Origin: Promethearchaeota archaeon
GTDB taxonomy: Archaea; Asgardarchaeota; Lokiarchaeia; Sigynarchaeales; SOKP01
Assembly (NCBI GenBank): GCA_019057775.1
Contig: JAHLWT010000059.1
Span: 1 to 48,910 of the forward strand
DNA: 48,910 bases
Direction of reading: 5' to 3'
Below are positions 27,393 to 36,139 of the stretch, one piece after another. A model generated the notes under the pieces. It did not search any database, was not told the DNA's origin, and worked only from the letters and a program-made list of their open reading frames with translations. Within the stretch, counting starts at the first letter, position 1; each line of letters opens with the position of its first letter. The position numbers were made by a program, and so were the translations under genes.

Positions 27393-27746
27393 TTATATCT
27401 GTCTAAGTTGATAACTTTTAGTGTAATTCCTTCTAATATAAGCTTCCACTATAGCAGAACATTGCACGCGCTGATTTTTTGAAAAATTCTTTGATTCCTT
27501 TAGAATTAAGCTAATATGGCTAAATTGTTGTCTATTAACGCATACATTTTTTAAAATAATCTTAGTATCATCAATATAGTGCTCAAAAATACCTTTTATT
27601 TCCACTTTCTGGCCTTCAAACCTTCGTATCCTTTTTCTATTATAATTTTTACTATTTTGGGTGGCTTTATTTGTTTTATTCATTTCTATAGACCTTTTTT
27701 TACCATTGAGAGATGGAATATAAGATGCAAAAAGCCCAAACTCCAT
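27393..27746 (-). CDS. OB-fold-like small protein
   Basis: 117 residues from ATG 27746; a later start at Met22 is possible. After a basic N-terminus the sequence follows an OB-type strand pattern: FEGQKVEIKGIFEHYIDDTK, IILKNVCVNRQQFSHISLIL, QRVQCSAIVEAYIRR. Proteins of this pattern are common in plasmids and viruses and may bind single-stranded DNA. This is inferred from pattern only. Upstream lies the G-poor patch at 27794-28010. Confidence 0.5.
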   Translation of the reverse strand: MEFGLFASYIPSLNGKKRSIEMNKTNKATQNSKNYNRKRIRRFEGQKVEIKGIFEHYIDDTKIILKNVCVNRQQFSHISLILKESKNFSKNQRVQCSAIVEAYIRRNYTKSYQLRQI

Positions 27747-27793
27747 CCTGCATTCCTTTTTAACTCGCTCTCATACAAACTGTTTACTCTTTG

Positions 27794-28010
27794 CTCACAC
27801 TAAATCTTACTAATATTAAATCCTAACACCAAACCCTAATAAAAAAAGCTAACAATAAACCCAAACAAACACTAAAAACTTGTTAAAAATCAGTTAAAAA
27901 AAATCATTTACTCAAACTTTCCAAACGCTTAATCTAATCTAAAAAATCAGAATATTGGCAACAATTCTACTCCCTACTAATCCCAAACCCTATAAACTAT
28001 ATTTCTATAA
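27794..28010. other. Strongly G-poor, C-biased patch
   Basis: By my count the plus strand here holds about 51 C but only 7 G in 217 bases, with CCCTAA-like clusters (AAACCCTAAT, AACCCAAAC). Nothing else in the window is this skewed. It separates the minus-strand OB-fold gene from the plus-strand MCM fragment. It may be a replication origin or unwinding region of a former mobile element, or an unusual C-free leader of the OB-fold transcript. Confidence 0.6.
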
Positions 28011-28096
28011 AGGGGCCAATGCATCAAGGTCTCTTATTTCCAGACCTATTATTCATATGGAAAATTCAGAATATAAACTTTTAGTATCAAACTTGA

Positions 28097-28333
28097 TTCT
28101 TTCTGAGCAAAAAAATTTTTCGAAAAGACGCTCAAGACGCTTTAAAAAAGATTTTAATTAGGATAAAACAGGATTATTCAACTGAAGATAATAAGATTAC
28201 AAAAAGACACTTGATTACAGTAAAAAAATTATGCGAAGCATACGCAAAAATGCACCTAAGACACGAAATTTTGATAAAAGATGTAGAAGCAATTGAATTT
28301 TTAAATCCAACCTTTTTCTTTCATTTTATTTAA
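28097..28333 (+). pseudogene. mcm: MCM helicase C-terminal fragment
   Basis: An open frame with no start codon, preceded by TGA. It reads KDAQDALKKILIRIKQDYST and then ITKRHLITVKKLCEAYAKMH and LRHEILIKDVEAIEFLN, the lid helices at the end of the MCM AAA+ domain (compare the family pattern ITxRQLExLIRLxEAxAKMxL). Everything upstream, including Walker motifs, is missing, so this is a relic of a replicative helicase gene, either a second cellular copy or one from a virus or plasmid. It overlaps the convergent gene at 28301 by 33 bases. Confidence 0.65.
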
Positions 28334-28618
28334 TAATTCGTTAAATTTAGCTTTAGGAATGGATAAAGCATACTGTCCAAAAATCCAATGTGGTTGCTCA
28401 TTACTAAAATTAATATAATAATAACAAAACCTAAACTCTAAACTTTTATCATCATATAAAATTTTCTGAACTAATTTCTTGTAAAACTTCCCTTTAAGAT
28501 TTCCATGTTCTACTTCCACTTCATCCAGAATTGTTCCATATATAATAATACCATCAGGATATTTAAACTTAGGTTTACTCCTTGATTTAAAAGGTTTTAT
28601 TTCCTTGTAAGTTTTCAT
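28301..28618 (-). CDS. Hypothetical protein, 105 aa
   Basis: It starts at ATG 28618. It has a basic N-terminus, then a beta-rich core (DGIIIYGTILDEVEVEHGNL; LEFRFCYYYINFSNEQPHWI) and a helical end (PKAKFNELLNKMKEKGWI). No family is recognised. It is 13 bases downstream of another small gene and looks co-transcribed. The size and context fit a mobile-element accessory protein. Confidence 0.55.
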   Translation of the reverse strand: MKTYKEIKPFKSRSKPKFKYPDGIIIYGTILDEVEVEHGNLKGKFYKKLVQKILYDDKSLEFRFCYYYINFSNEQPHWIFGQYALSIPKAKFNELLNKMKEKGWI

Positions 28619-28631
28619 TTTATACCTCTCT

Positions 28632-28997
28632 TTATTTTAAATTATCAATTTTTTTAAAAATCTCTTTAAGTTCTTTGTTCTCAGTCATTGCTTTACTTAT
28701 ATATTCAGAATAATCATATTCTCTTCTTTTTATCCCAAGTTTTTTCAATAAATCATTAACAAATTGAGCTCTATAATTCCTTTCTATGCTGTCCTTTAAT
28801 CCTTCAATATACATACAATCCTTTGTGTTAAATTCTCCAAAATATGAATCACTAAACCAATTCTCTGTTAATGTCTCTATTGTATTACTTAGGTCTAATA
28901 ATTTATCATATTTTTTGTCATATTCTTCTTTTCTTCTCCAATACTGATTCTCTAAATTTAAAACACAATTTAAAAAGTAAATCCACTTTCTTTTCAA
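28632..28997 (-). CDS. Hypothetical helical protein, start uncertain
   Basis: 121 residues from TTG 28997. The body is helical and charged (YDKKYDKLLDLSNTIETLTE; NYRAQFVNDLLKKLGIKRRE). A better start, ATG 29022 (MSEEDIKRIEKKVDLLFKLC), lies in another frame that stops at 28918. Joining the two through a one-base shift near 28940 would give a natural coiled-coil N-terminus. The gene may therefore be frameshifted. Confidence 0.45.
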   Translation of the reverse strand: MKRKWIYFLNCVLNLENQYWRRKEEYDKKYDKLLDLSNTIETLTENWFSDSYFGEFNTKDCMYIEGLKDSIERNYRAQFVNDLLKKLGIKRREYDYSEYISKAMTENKELKEIFKKIDNLK

Positions 28998-29199
28998 TCC
29001 TTTTTATATCTTCTTCACTCATCCTTTTTATCACCCCATTTTTTAGTTGATTTTAATTTATTTCAAATCCAACCTTTTTCTTCATGAAGGATCTTAAGTT
29101 TAAATTTCCCTAATCATAATCATACCATAGATTTGAAATAAAGTTCATAGTCTGATTTCAATGAAATTTGAAAGAAGCAGGGAATATTTTTTTTTATGA

Positions 29200-30006
29200 T
29201 TAAAGCAACCGTTTTTTCAAAATGTCATAAATAAATTTAGTTCTTTTCAGATCCTCTTGATTATACTTTAATAACTCCTTTTTAATCTTTTTCTTTGTCT
29301 TTTTATGTTCTTCTCGTAAGTATCTCTCATATTCGAGTGGAGCATCTCTACCATTCGATATTTTCAGATCTGATGGTCTATAACCTATACATTCTGAAAC
29401 TTTTTTTAGCCCAATGGGCTTTAAGCCCGATTTTACTATCGGTAAAAAATATTTTTGCTTTTTCACATTCTGAGTAAAGACTACATTAGCATAAATATCG
29501 AAAAATGAATTTTCAATATGTTTAAAGGACATCTTATACCTAGAAAAGCGTTTGTCCAATTCTTTAACATCTGCACTATTCGAACCGTATGCTATTAATA
29601 CCGGGGACTCTTTCTTTACCCATTCACTGAAGCTTTTTAATATTTTCGCCTCATCTTCAGGATCTTCAAGAAAGAGTTGATGTATTTTACTATCCATATC
29701 CATCCATCCTATAATGAAGACACTATATGGTCTAGTTTTTGAATACGTTGAATTATATTCCGCATCAAAAAAGTATATATTTTCACTTTCAATGGTATCA
29801 AAAGCAGATCTGATATCTTCGTTGATTGTGAGTTCTTTGCGAACAATTGCTTTTGCATAATTAACTATTAGAGAAAAGTTAGAGACTATTTTAGATAAAG
29901 GTTTATCAATAGATAATGTTGCCAGTTGTTCCGCATTTCCTATTCCATGCTCTTTCAAAATTTTAGCTGTTGGTTCACCTATTAAAGGAACTTTTTTTAG
30001 ATCCAC
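29200..30006 (-). CDS. HhH plus RNase H-like 3'-5' exonuclease (YprB/RNase_H_2 type)
   Basis: 268 residues from GTG 30006. Residues 1-55 are a helix-hairpin-helix domain (VPLIGEPTAKILKEHGIGNA). The rest is an RNase H-like exonuclease: YFFDAEYN (Asp81-x-Glu83), LIAYGSNSADVKELDKRF (second-site Asp), SFFDIYANV, GLKPIGLKKVSECIGYRPSD, and YNQEDLKRTKFIYDIL with the last Asp. All expected acidic residues are present, so it should be an active DEDD-like nuclease on DNA or RNA. Such proteins often occur with RecB-like or CRISPR proteins, but here it stands alone. Confidence 0.8.
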   Translation of the reverse strand: MDLKKVPLIGEPTAKILKEHGIGNAEQLATLSIDKPLSKIVSNFSLIVNYAKAIVRKELTINEDIRSAFDTIESENIYFFDAEYNSTYSKTRPYSVFIIGWMDMDSKIHQLFLEDPEDEAKILKSFSEWVKKESPVLIAYGSNSADVKELDKRFSRYKMSFKHIENSFFDIYANVVFTQNVKKQKYFLPIVKSGLKPIGLKKVSECIGYRPSDLKISNGRDAPLEYERYLREEHKKTKKKIKKELLKYNQEDLKRTKFIYDILKKRLL

Positions 30007-30500
30007 AATGAGTTTTCCTCTTTTTTAATCTATTATACTCCCTAAAATACATTTGTTCTATAATATTAAATGAAATCAACCTTAATAAAGGTTTGTGTTG
30101 GTATAATAGCAGATTAATATGTGTTACGTTTGTATTTTTGTTCCGTTCCGTTTCGTTTCGTTTTTGTTATGTTTTATTTTGATTGGAAAATTTTATTCTT
30201 TTTTATCCAAATAGATATAGACTTCAGTTTCCTAAACTTTTAATTATTTAGAAATTAAAATTAATTGAAACATCTGAAAAATTTTCTCTGATAGAACTGA
30301 TAAATATGCGGGAGATATTAATTTAGATATATTAAATAAAATGTCCAATTCTTAAATAAAATATTACATTCTCCCATTAGAGAGGGTATGAGACCATCAT
30401 TTCAAAATTTTTTACACGATAAATGGGAAGAATTAAATGTAATTGCTTAAATTTCTACTCTCATGCCCCTTAAATCATCTTGATAACTAGTATTTACTTG
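30007..30500. other. Intergenic region with pentamer repeats and a tiny ORF
   Basis: It holds a short run of five-base repeats (GTTCC, GTTCC, GTTTC, GTTTC, GTTTT; about 30145-30170). A 20-codon ORF at 30388-30450 (MRPSFQNFLHDKWEELNVIA) is preceded by AGAGGG, a good ribosome-binding site. Whether it is translated is unclear; it could be a leader peptide for the next gene. Confidence 0.35.
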
Positions 30501-30749
30501 ATGAATAGTAATAATCCTAAATATGCTGAAGCACGAAAAATGATGGTTCAGGACGCAATTGATGAGATCACCAAAGTTCAGAATTTTAGCGATTTCTACC
30601 AACATTCATTCTACCAGATTGCCAAATTCGGTCTCCAATTAGACGCAAGAAAAGAAAAACTTTTCTCTTCTGATAACTGGTTAGATCCGCAATGTAAGGA
30701 TGAGTTAATAGAGAATATCAGGAAATTTTTGGTAAAACATTTAAAATAA
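30501..30749 (+). CDS. Hypothetical protein, 82 aa
   Basis: ATG 30501 is preferred over an upstream TTG at 30480. The product is helical and charged (YAEARKMMVQDAIDEITKVQ; CKDELIENIRKFLVKHLK). No motif is recognised. It precedes the CPBP protease gene by 43 bases on the same strand, so the two may be co-transcribed. Confidence 0.5.
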   Translation: MNSNNPKYAEARKMMVQDAIDEITKVQNFSDFYQHSFYQIAKFGLQLDARKEKLFSSDNWLDPQCKDELIENIRKFLVKHLK

Positions 30750-30792
30750 TGTGATGTATTAAAAATTTAGCCTAAAATGACGCAAAAGCAGA

Positions 30793-31533
30793 ATGGAATA
30801 TATGAATAATTTACTTTTCAGATTTATTATGGCAACAGTCGCTTTTTTTCTGTCGTTATTTATCCTTAACATATCCGGGAAGAATCCACTGCCCCTTCCA
30901 TCATCAGAGAATCCAAGAAAGGAGAAAATAGAAGTGGGAACATTTACTCTAATCGCATTATTTTATTTCTCCCTAGACCTTTTTATTATAAGTCCACTTG
31001 TCTATTCTTTTTATATCCAACTGGGAATAAGTACAATAATATTATTAGTTATCCCGTTAATATATACCCGCTACAGAGATAATTGGACAATTAAAGACTA
31101 TGGGATCACTTCCAAGATAAGAAATTGGTGGGTCGTATTTTTTAGTATCCTCATATGTTTATACATCGGATATTTAAACACTTTTATTGAAGATATCTCG
31201 TGGTATTTATTAATAATATTTATTTATTCTAATGTTTTTTTAGAAGAGTTTCTATTTAGAGGAGTTATTCAATCTAAGTTAGAAAGAGCCATTGGGCAAA
31301 ATAAATCTGTATTTTATCAAGGAATATTATTTATGCTCATTCATACTCCTAAATATATTTTTGATTTATCTGTGGATGGTAATTATTTATGGTTTATTTT
31401 GAAATTCGGATTGCAACTTTTTAACGGAATTATTTTTGGATTGATTTATATGAAAACAAGAAATATTTGGATATCCGTAATTTGCCATTATCTAAATAAT
31501 TGGTTTGGATCAATAATAATTCAGTTTCTATAA
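30793..31533 (+). CDS. CPBP-family intramembrane metalloprotease
   Basis: 246 residues from ATG 30793 with several membrane helices (about 9-27, 50-70, 77-91, 113-131, 138-150 and C-terminal ones). The catalytic motifs of the CPBP (CAAX protease/Abi) family are present: VFLEEFLFRGVIQ (Glu151, Glu152, Arg156), LFMLIHTPKY (His) and VICHYLNNWFG (His, Asn). The family includes Rce1 and bacteriocin-immunity proteins; the archaeal substrates are unknown. It is full length and probably active. Confidence 0.8.
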   Translation: MEYMNNLLFRFIMATVAFFLSLFILNISGKNPLPLPSSENPRKEKIEVGTFTLIALFYFSLDLFIISPLVYSFYIQLGISTIILLVIPLIYTRYRDNWTIKDYGITSKIRNWWVVFFSILICLYIGYLNTFIEDISWYLLIIFIYSNVFLEEFLFRGVIQSKLERAIGQNKSVFYQGILFMLIHTPKYIFDLSVDGNYLWFILKFGLQLFNGIIFGLIYMKTRNIWISVICHYLNNWFGSIIIQFL

Positions 31534-31659
31534 TTTCTATATCTCGTCTGTGAGTAGTGGTTTCAATTTTACGAATTAAATCGTATTCAACAATGCTCGT
31601 ACCATTAATTATATTTGTGGATCATTCTTTAGAGAAATTAGAGTGCAACGAGTTTTCAA

Positions 31660-32157
31660 TTGGTTGCCACACAATCTCAGGGATTTCGTTTTCTGTTATA
31701 TTTAGTTCGATATATTCCAATTTTAGACTCTCTTGATTCGAAGATTGGGGCAAAATTCTCATTAAATAGGAAAATATTCAGAGATTATAGTGAGACTATT
31801 CATAAAATAGGAAGGGAAGGAGAGAAACGGGTTCATGAAGCTTTACTTGAAGAATATCTAGAACATCCTGAAATAATTCCTATTTGGGAAAATGCGGAGA
31901 GAGAATCAGGAAAGCACTACGACATTCTGTTATCAAATTCTGCAGGAATAGATAAATACATTGAAGTAAAAACTACCCATACTGACCAAAAAAGCTTTGA
32001 AATGAGTGAAGAAGAATTTAAGTTTGCCATGGAAAATTCAAACAATTATAAGTTATATCTATTGATAAATTTTGGTTCTGGACCGGACTCATATAAAGTA
32101 ATTATTGAGAATTTTAAAGAGATATTCGGAAAAGACCTTCGAGGTTTTTGCGGATAA
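31660..32157 (+). CDS. DUF3883-type PD-(D/E)XK fragment
   Basis: 165 residues from TTG 31660; the frame has no better start. It carries IGREGEKRVHEALLEEY (helix with Glu), HYDILLSNSAGIDKYIEVKT (Asp, then Glu-Val-Lys) and FEMSEEEFKFAMENSNNYKL, the pattern of the DUF3883 (NO VEIN C-terminal) nuclease-like domain. This domain usually ends long helicase or ATPase proteins in defence islands. Here it stands alone with a weak start, so it is probably the surviving tail of a larger gene. Confidence 0.6.
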   Translation: MVATQSQGFRFLLYLVRYIPILDSLDSKIGAKFSLNRKIFRDYSETIHKIGREGEKRVHEALLEEYLEHPEIIPIWENAERESGKHYDILLSNSAGIDKYIEVKTTHTDQKSFEMSEEEFKFAMENSNNYKLYLLINFGSGPDSYKVIIENFKEIFGKDLRGFCG

Positions 32158-32486
32158 AATTATCAAGAGTCCCCCTTGAACTCTAAGCTTTTTGGCTTAA
32201 TCTACTTTCCAATGAGGAAAAAAGTATGCTTTCCTAAATCGAATTTCTCGTTTGTTTGAGTTTTGCATTTTGTTTTGCTCTAGTTCACTACCACAGGTAA
32301 TTTTTTTATTGTGTCTTTTAATTTAGAATTCAGTAGGTTGTTTTTAAAGATGAAAAAAAGAAGAAAGAATCAAGCTCAAATAAATTTTTAAAAAAAAAAG
32401 AGATTAATAGATAAAAGCGATTTCCGGTGATGAATAGGAAAGCGCAATTATTTGTTTACTTCAATTACGACAGTGGTATAAGTTTT
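32158..32486. other. Intergenic region with small hairpins
   Basis: TAAGC-TTTTTG-GCTTA (about 32188) forms a short stem-loop shortly after the DUF3883 gene and could end its transcript. Otherwise no gene is seen. Confidence 0.35.
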
Positions 32487-33011
32487 CTATGTTAAACTTT
32501 GAGCAAACTCTTCTGCTCGCTCGAGATCGATCGCATTGGGCCTTCCCTTGTTCATGCCCCCAAAATATTTCAAGAAACTGTTTTTGTTAAAACCCTTACA
32601 TCCAAAATCACCAACGATATCATATCCTTTGGCCTGTAATTTGGATCGTAGTTTTGAATGATCACCTGCGACCTTTCGGGTTCCAGTCATCCCTGCTGTC
32701 GAAAAAAGAAACGCTTTCTTCTCGGGAATTTTTGGGAGTTTTTCAGCAAGATCGAACAAAAATTTATGGTGTTTTGCATCGTAGATCCCCGACCCGAAGC
32801 CTACCAAATCATAGTTTAGGAGGTCTTCGGGATGAATTTCTTGGGGAGTTTTTATTTGAGCCCCGAGCACATTGGCTATAGTTTGGGCAACTTTCATCGT
32901 ACTCATGGTGTGATAGGAAAACACAACCAAGAGAGATTTGATCGGAGGTTTACCATTCACTTTTGCTGTTTTTTTGTTAAAATGTTCTTCTAATTTTTTC
33001 ACTTGTTTCAC
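32487..33011 (-). CDS. Flavodoxin-like protein
   Basis: 174 residues from GTG 33011. The flavodoxin fold is clear: SLLVVFSYHTMSTMKVAQTI (phosphate-binding loop after strand 1), YDLVGFGSGIYDAKHHK and KKAFLFSTAGMTGTRKVAGD (FMN ring loops). It should be a one-electron carrier or FMN-dependent stress protein. A TetR-family gene is divergent to it, and a palindrome 33 bases before the start overlaps its TATA region, so regulation by that TetR is likely. The G+C content is higher than in neighbouring genes. Confidence 0.8.
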   Translation of the reverse strand: MKQVKKLEEHFNKKTAKVNGKPPIKSLLVVFSYHTMSTMKVAQTIANVLGAQIKTPQEIHPEDLLNYDLVGFGSGIYDAKHHKFLFDLAEKLPKIPEKKAFLFSTAGMTGTRKVAGDHSKLRSKLQAKGYDIVGDFGCKGFNKNSFLKYFGGMNKGRPNAIDLERAEEFAQSLT

Positions 33012-33043
33012 ATCTATACTATATTGTTAGGAATTAGAATTTT

Positions 33044-33064
33044 TATAGGAGTCATTTTCCTATA
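33044..33064. promoter_or_regulatory. Palindromic operator between flavodoxin and TetR genes
   Basis: TATAGGA-GTCATTT-TCCTATA is a perfect 7-bp inverted repeat with a 7-base spacer. On the flavodoxin strand the half-site merges with CTATAAAAA, a likely TATA box about 25-30 bases upstream of the GTG. A TetR dimer bound here would block the promoter. Confidence 0.55.
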
Positions 33065-33195
33065 ACACACTAATCCCAATTTAATAGAGAACGTCATTAT
33101 ATTTAAATTTATACTTTGTGTATAATTTTTTACATACCGTATTATTATTGAATAAGGGTCAATTTTTTAAGTATCGTAGTTTATTTATATTTGTG

Positions 33196-33969
33196 ATGGA
33201 TAAAACGCATGATGATGGTCCTCAAATGCAAAAAAAGCAGTTACGGATTCGAAAAAAAGAGCGTACGAAACAGGTAATTCTTGCTAAAGCCGAGGAATTT
33301 TTCGCAAAAAAAGAAATGGAGGCTGTGATAATCGAAGACATTGCAGAAGCGGCCTTTATTAGCAGAACAACCATATATAATTATTTTAAAAATAAAGATA
33401 CCATCTTCTTTGCTGTGGGAAATAAAGTCTTTCGGGACCTTAACCAACGCTTTACAGCAATGTTCGATCCCAAGATGACAGGGAAAGACCAAGTCCTCCA
33501 GTTCTGCGAACAAACCTTCAAAGATAGCACCGAAAACCCGATCATCCTTAAAATTACGAATGCATATTTTGTGCATACGGATAAATTGAATATCGCACCT
33601 GAAGCTGTATGGAATGACCTTAACGTCAAAATAGGGCCATCAAATTTGAATAAGCTGATCGATAAATCATCTACTTTCGAAGAATTTAATCTAGAAGAAT
33701 TATTTGAAGAGCCATCCTACATCGAATTTGTAATCTGGTTGATGAGAAACGGTTATATATGGCAAAAAGCGATAAAAAAGGGTCGGGAAGATAAAACAAT
33801 TAAAAATGCAATGGATGATGGTGAATTAATGGAATATCTGAGTATTCTACTCAATGGAGTTTTATCCGAGATAAATTTACGACGAACCATTAAGGATCGG
33901 ATCGGAATCACAAGAGATACGGTGATCAGTCAATCTTTAAAGCTCATTAGCCACTTTCTTGAGAATTGA
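33196..33969 (+). CDS. TetR-family transcriptional regulator
   Basis: 257 residues from ATG 33196 (MDKTHDDGPQ); an upstream TTG frame adds 26 hydrophobic residues that do not fit the family. The HTH is typical: AVIIEDIAEAAFISRTTIYN, then YFKNKDTIFFAV. The ligand-binding C-terminal domain is present but not assignable. It is divergent from the flavodoxin gene with a palindromic site between, which argues that it represses that gene and perhaps itself. Confidence 0.8.
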   Translation: MDKTHDDGPQMQKKQLRIRKKERTKQVILAKAEEFFAKKEMEAVIIEDIAEAAFISRTTIYNYFKNKDTIFFAVGNKVFRDLNQRFTAMFDPKMTGKDQVLQFCEQTFKDSTENPIILKITNAYFVHTDKLNIAPEAVWNDLNVKIGPSNLNKLIDKSSTFEEFNLEELFEEPSYIEFVIWLMRNGYIWQKAIKKGREDKTIKNAMDDGELMEYLSILLNGVLSEINLRRTIKDRIGITRDTVISQSLKLISHFLEN

Positions 33970-34226
33970 TTCCCTTATACCGGATAAAGATTATGACCCA
34001 GGTGTTGAAAGCGTTTGCGACAATGTCCTCAGGGGAATTCATTTGATCATATAAATATTTAACAATTTTGGAGGGATCCTTCTCAAAGTCTTATTCTCGT
34101 AAAATCAAGGAGAGTGCAATTATTCTTTTACTAGAAGCCAATTAATTGTTCGATATGGATATCTATATGCTACTGAATGGATATTCAAAAAAAACATATC
34201 TAATATCATTTTAAAACAAAAGTTAA

Positions 34227-34706
34227 TTATTTCAATAGTAGATCAACACTGTTTTCATACTGTTTTAATATAGACTCCCAATTTTGGGGATAAAATTCGT
34301 GATTTACTAAAAAAAATTGTCTCATAGTAGTATCTTTATGGGGATTTCCGTCTTTTCTAGGGGTGTTCAACCATTTTTGATGAGAAATAGCTACTCTTTC
34401 AGCAACCACTTTTGAAGGCACAATCCAATAGTCAGGTAATTTGTCGATTGACTCAAATCTTACAAAAGCATAAACGATATCAGATTCTTTTAGTTCTTCA
34501 ACCTTTTTTGTCATTAGAAGACTTTTTTTCTTATAAAATGTAGTTTTTACCGAGATCTTAAAGGTCTTATTGTTTGGATTAACAATTAATAAATCAAATC
34601 CTTCAGTTCTACCCAATGTCACAGTGACGATACAGTTATTAGCTGATAGGAGATAAGCTATAAAAAATTCTCCTGCATTCCCTACATTCTGTTTTGCAAC
34701 TTTCAT
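34227..34706 (-). CDS. PD-(D/E)XK-like small protein
   Basis: 159 residues from ATG 34706. The N-terminal layout fits the restriction-enzyme fold: VGNAGEFFIAYLLSANNCIV (Glu13), TEGFDLLIVNPNNKTFKISV (Asp near 39), VKTTFYKKK (Lys). The residue before V-K is Ser instead of Glu or Gln, so catalysis may be lost or altered. The second half (DYWIVPSKVVAERVAISHQK; NPHKDTTMRQFFLVNHEF) matches the usual C-terminus of these small nuclease-like proteins. It stands alone; defence or DNA repair roles are guesses. Confidence 0.6.
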   Translation of the reverse strand: MKVAKQNVGNAGEFFIAYLLSANNCIVTVTLGRTEGFDLLIVNPNNKTFKISVKTTFYKKKSLLMTKKVEELKESDIVYAFVRFESIDKLPDYWIVPSKVVAERVAISHQKWLNTPRKDGNPHKDTTMRQFFLVNHEFYPQNWESILKQYENSVDLLLK

Positions 34707-34876
34707 GATAATTTTCCTAATTTTAAATGATCAATAATTTATTTCTGCTTTAAAATTTCTTTAAAGTTTTTTAAGAATGAATAAGACAAACGATGGATAG
34801 CTACTTATTATTTTTGTCTCATTTCAATTTATCTCTGGTTATTTTTTAGAATTCTAATCATGGCAAACCAACAATT

Positions 34877-35017
34877 TCATCTAACCAAAAATTCGATTAC
34901 TTCCCAGTGGTTTGAAGCCCTCTGGTCAGCTTTATAACGTTCTAATCTAATTGTATGATTACTGATAAATTGATGTTCAATGAACAAGGATTGGAAATAT
35001 CTTTTTCCTAATCTATT
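34877..35017 (-). other. Coding relic without start
   Basis: A 46-codon open stretch reads YFQSLFIEHQFISNHTIRLE and RYKADQRASNHWEVIEFLVR, then TGA. It is clearly protein-like but begins after a stop codon. It lies in an otherwise empty 660-base space between the two small nuclease-like genes and may be a remnant of a lost gene. Confidence 0.3.
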
Positions 35018-35365
35018 TTAATTCATTCTTCGTGAATATAGACACAATACATATATAAAAGTTATTACTTTTGTAGGATTTATCAAATAATATTCCGATT
35101 GAAGAAGAGAATGGAGAAAGCTCTTATCTATCTCTAATACTTCGCTTCTCTCTTATTTCATTAAATATTAATCTTTATAACAAAAAGCGTCTTATTTTAT
35201 CAATAAGTCAAAAATTTTTAACAATACATCTATAATTTCAAATTATATGAAAGGACAAAAATACAAAATTGCTTTTTTTACTTTGATATTGAAACAGAAA
35301 TATTAATTTCGCAATTATTTAGTTCTAAAATTAGGTCTCAGAGAGGACATTGCAATAAAGGTTGA

Positions 35366-35812
35366 TCAAGAACTAAACCTATTAAAATTTTCTGCTAAAT
35401 ATTTCTCAAATTGAGGTTTAACGTGTTCTACCCGCTCTTTACTTTTTCTTCCATTAAACCAAATAGAACGTTTACCTATATTTTTCCCAGATTTATTTTT
35501 ATTAGACTCTCTAATAAATTCTTTTGAAGACATTATCCACATCTTATCCATCCTTTCAGAATAAAATACAAAGTAGTAATTATCTCTCTGCTCATGTGTA
35601 ATTGCGGCAAATAAAGCAGCATCCCCAAATTTGACATCTTTCGATCTTGCTTTGATTTGTATCTCTATAAATGTATTATCAGGTTTTCGGATAACGGCAT
35701 CAATACCAATATCATCAACCAAAGGGACATAAACATCTAATCCCTCTTTTAACATTTTTCCAATAATCCAATATTCCATACGCTTGCCAAACCCTGCAGA
35801 ATGTCTAAACAT
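35366..35812 (-). CDS. PD-(D/E)XK-like protein (DUF4365-type pattern)
   Basis: 148 residues from ATG 35812. The motif series is GFGKRMEYWIIGKMLKEGLD (Glu), VPLVDDIGIDAVIRKPDNTF (Asp-Asp and Asp), IEIQIKARSKD (Gln-x-Lys). This is the standard core of a restriction-endonuclease-like fold with Gln in place of Glu, still compatible with activity. It is about the size of stand-alone nuclease-like proteins found in defence islands. There is no methylase or helicase partner. Confidence 0.65.
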   Translation of the reverse strand: MFRHSAGFGKRMEYWIIGKMLKEGLDVYVPLVDDIGIDAVIRKPDNTFIEIQIKARSKDVKFGDAALFAAITHEQRDNYYFVFYSERMDKMWIMSSKEFIRESNKNKSGKNIGKRSIWFNGRKSKERVEHVKPQFEKYLAENFNRFSS

Positions 35813-36139
35813 ATTTAACCACTATTTTAACTTTTTCTAAGAATCTATCCCAGTCATTAGTTATTTGTAATTTTTTAATTTCATTTAATTCTAATTCAGC
35901 TTTTTATATAAATTCTGTAAGAAAAATGCTATTCCTAAATAACTAATGGTTATTGTTTTCTCCTTTTTATCTTCTGGATTGGGGGAAATTTCGGATTTTT
36001 TCTCCTTGTCGTCTTGAATTTGATGCTTCTATAAATTAGTTAACTCATAAAATATAAAAAATAAGAGATCCTCAATTTTTGGGGAAGAACAGTTATTTTT
36101 AAAAATTAGTAGAGACGAAATTAAATCACCTATTAAAAG
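35813..36139. other. Intergenic region
   Basis: AT-rich spacer between divergent genes; no gene, repeat or clear promoter motif could be picked out. Confidence 0.25.

Noticed and set aside
27955..28161. Plus-strand 68-codon ORF over the G-poor patch
   Set aside because: It has a TTG start and biased composition caused by the skew, and the MCM fragment in another frame explains the 3' part.
33947..34042. Minus-strand 31-codon ORF (MNSPEDIVANAFNTWVIIFI) overlapping the end of the TetR gene
   Set aside because: It is antisense to a well-supported gene and has no ribosome-binding site or motif.
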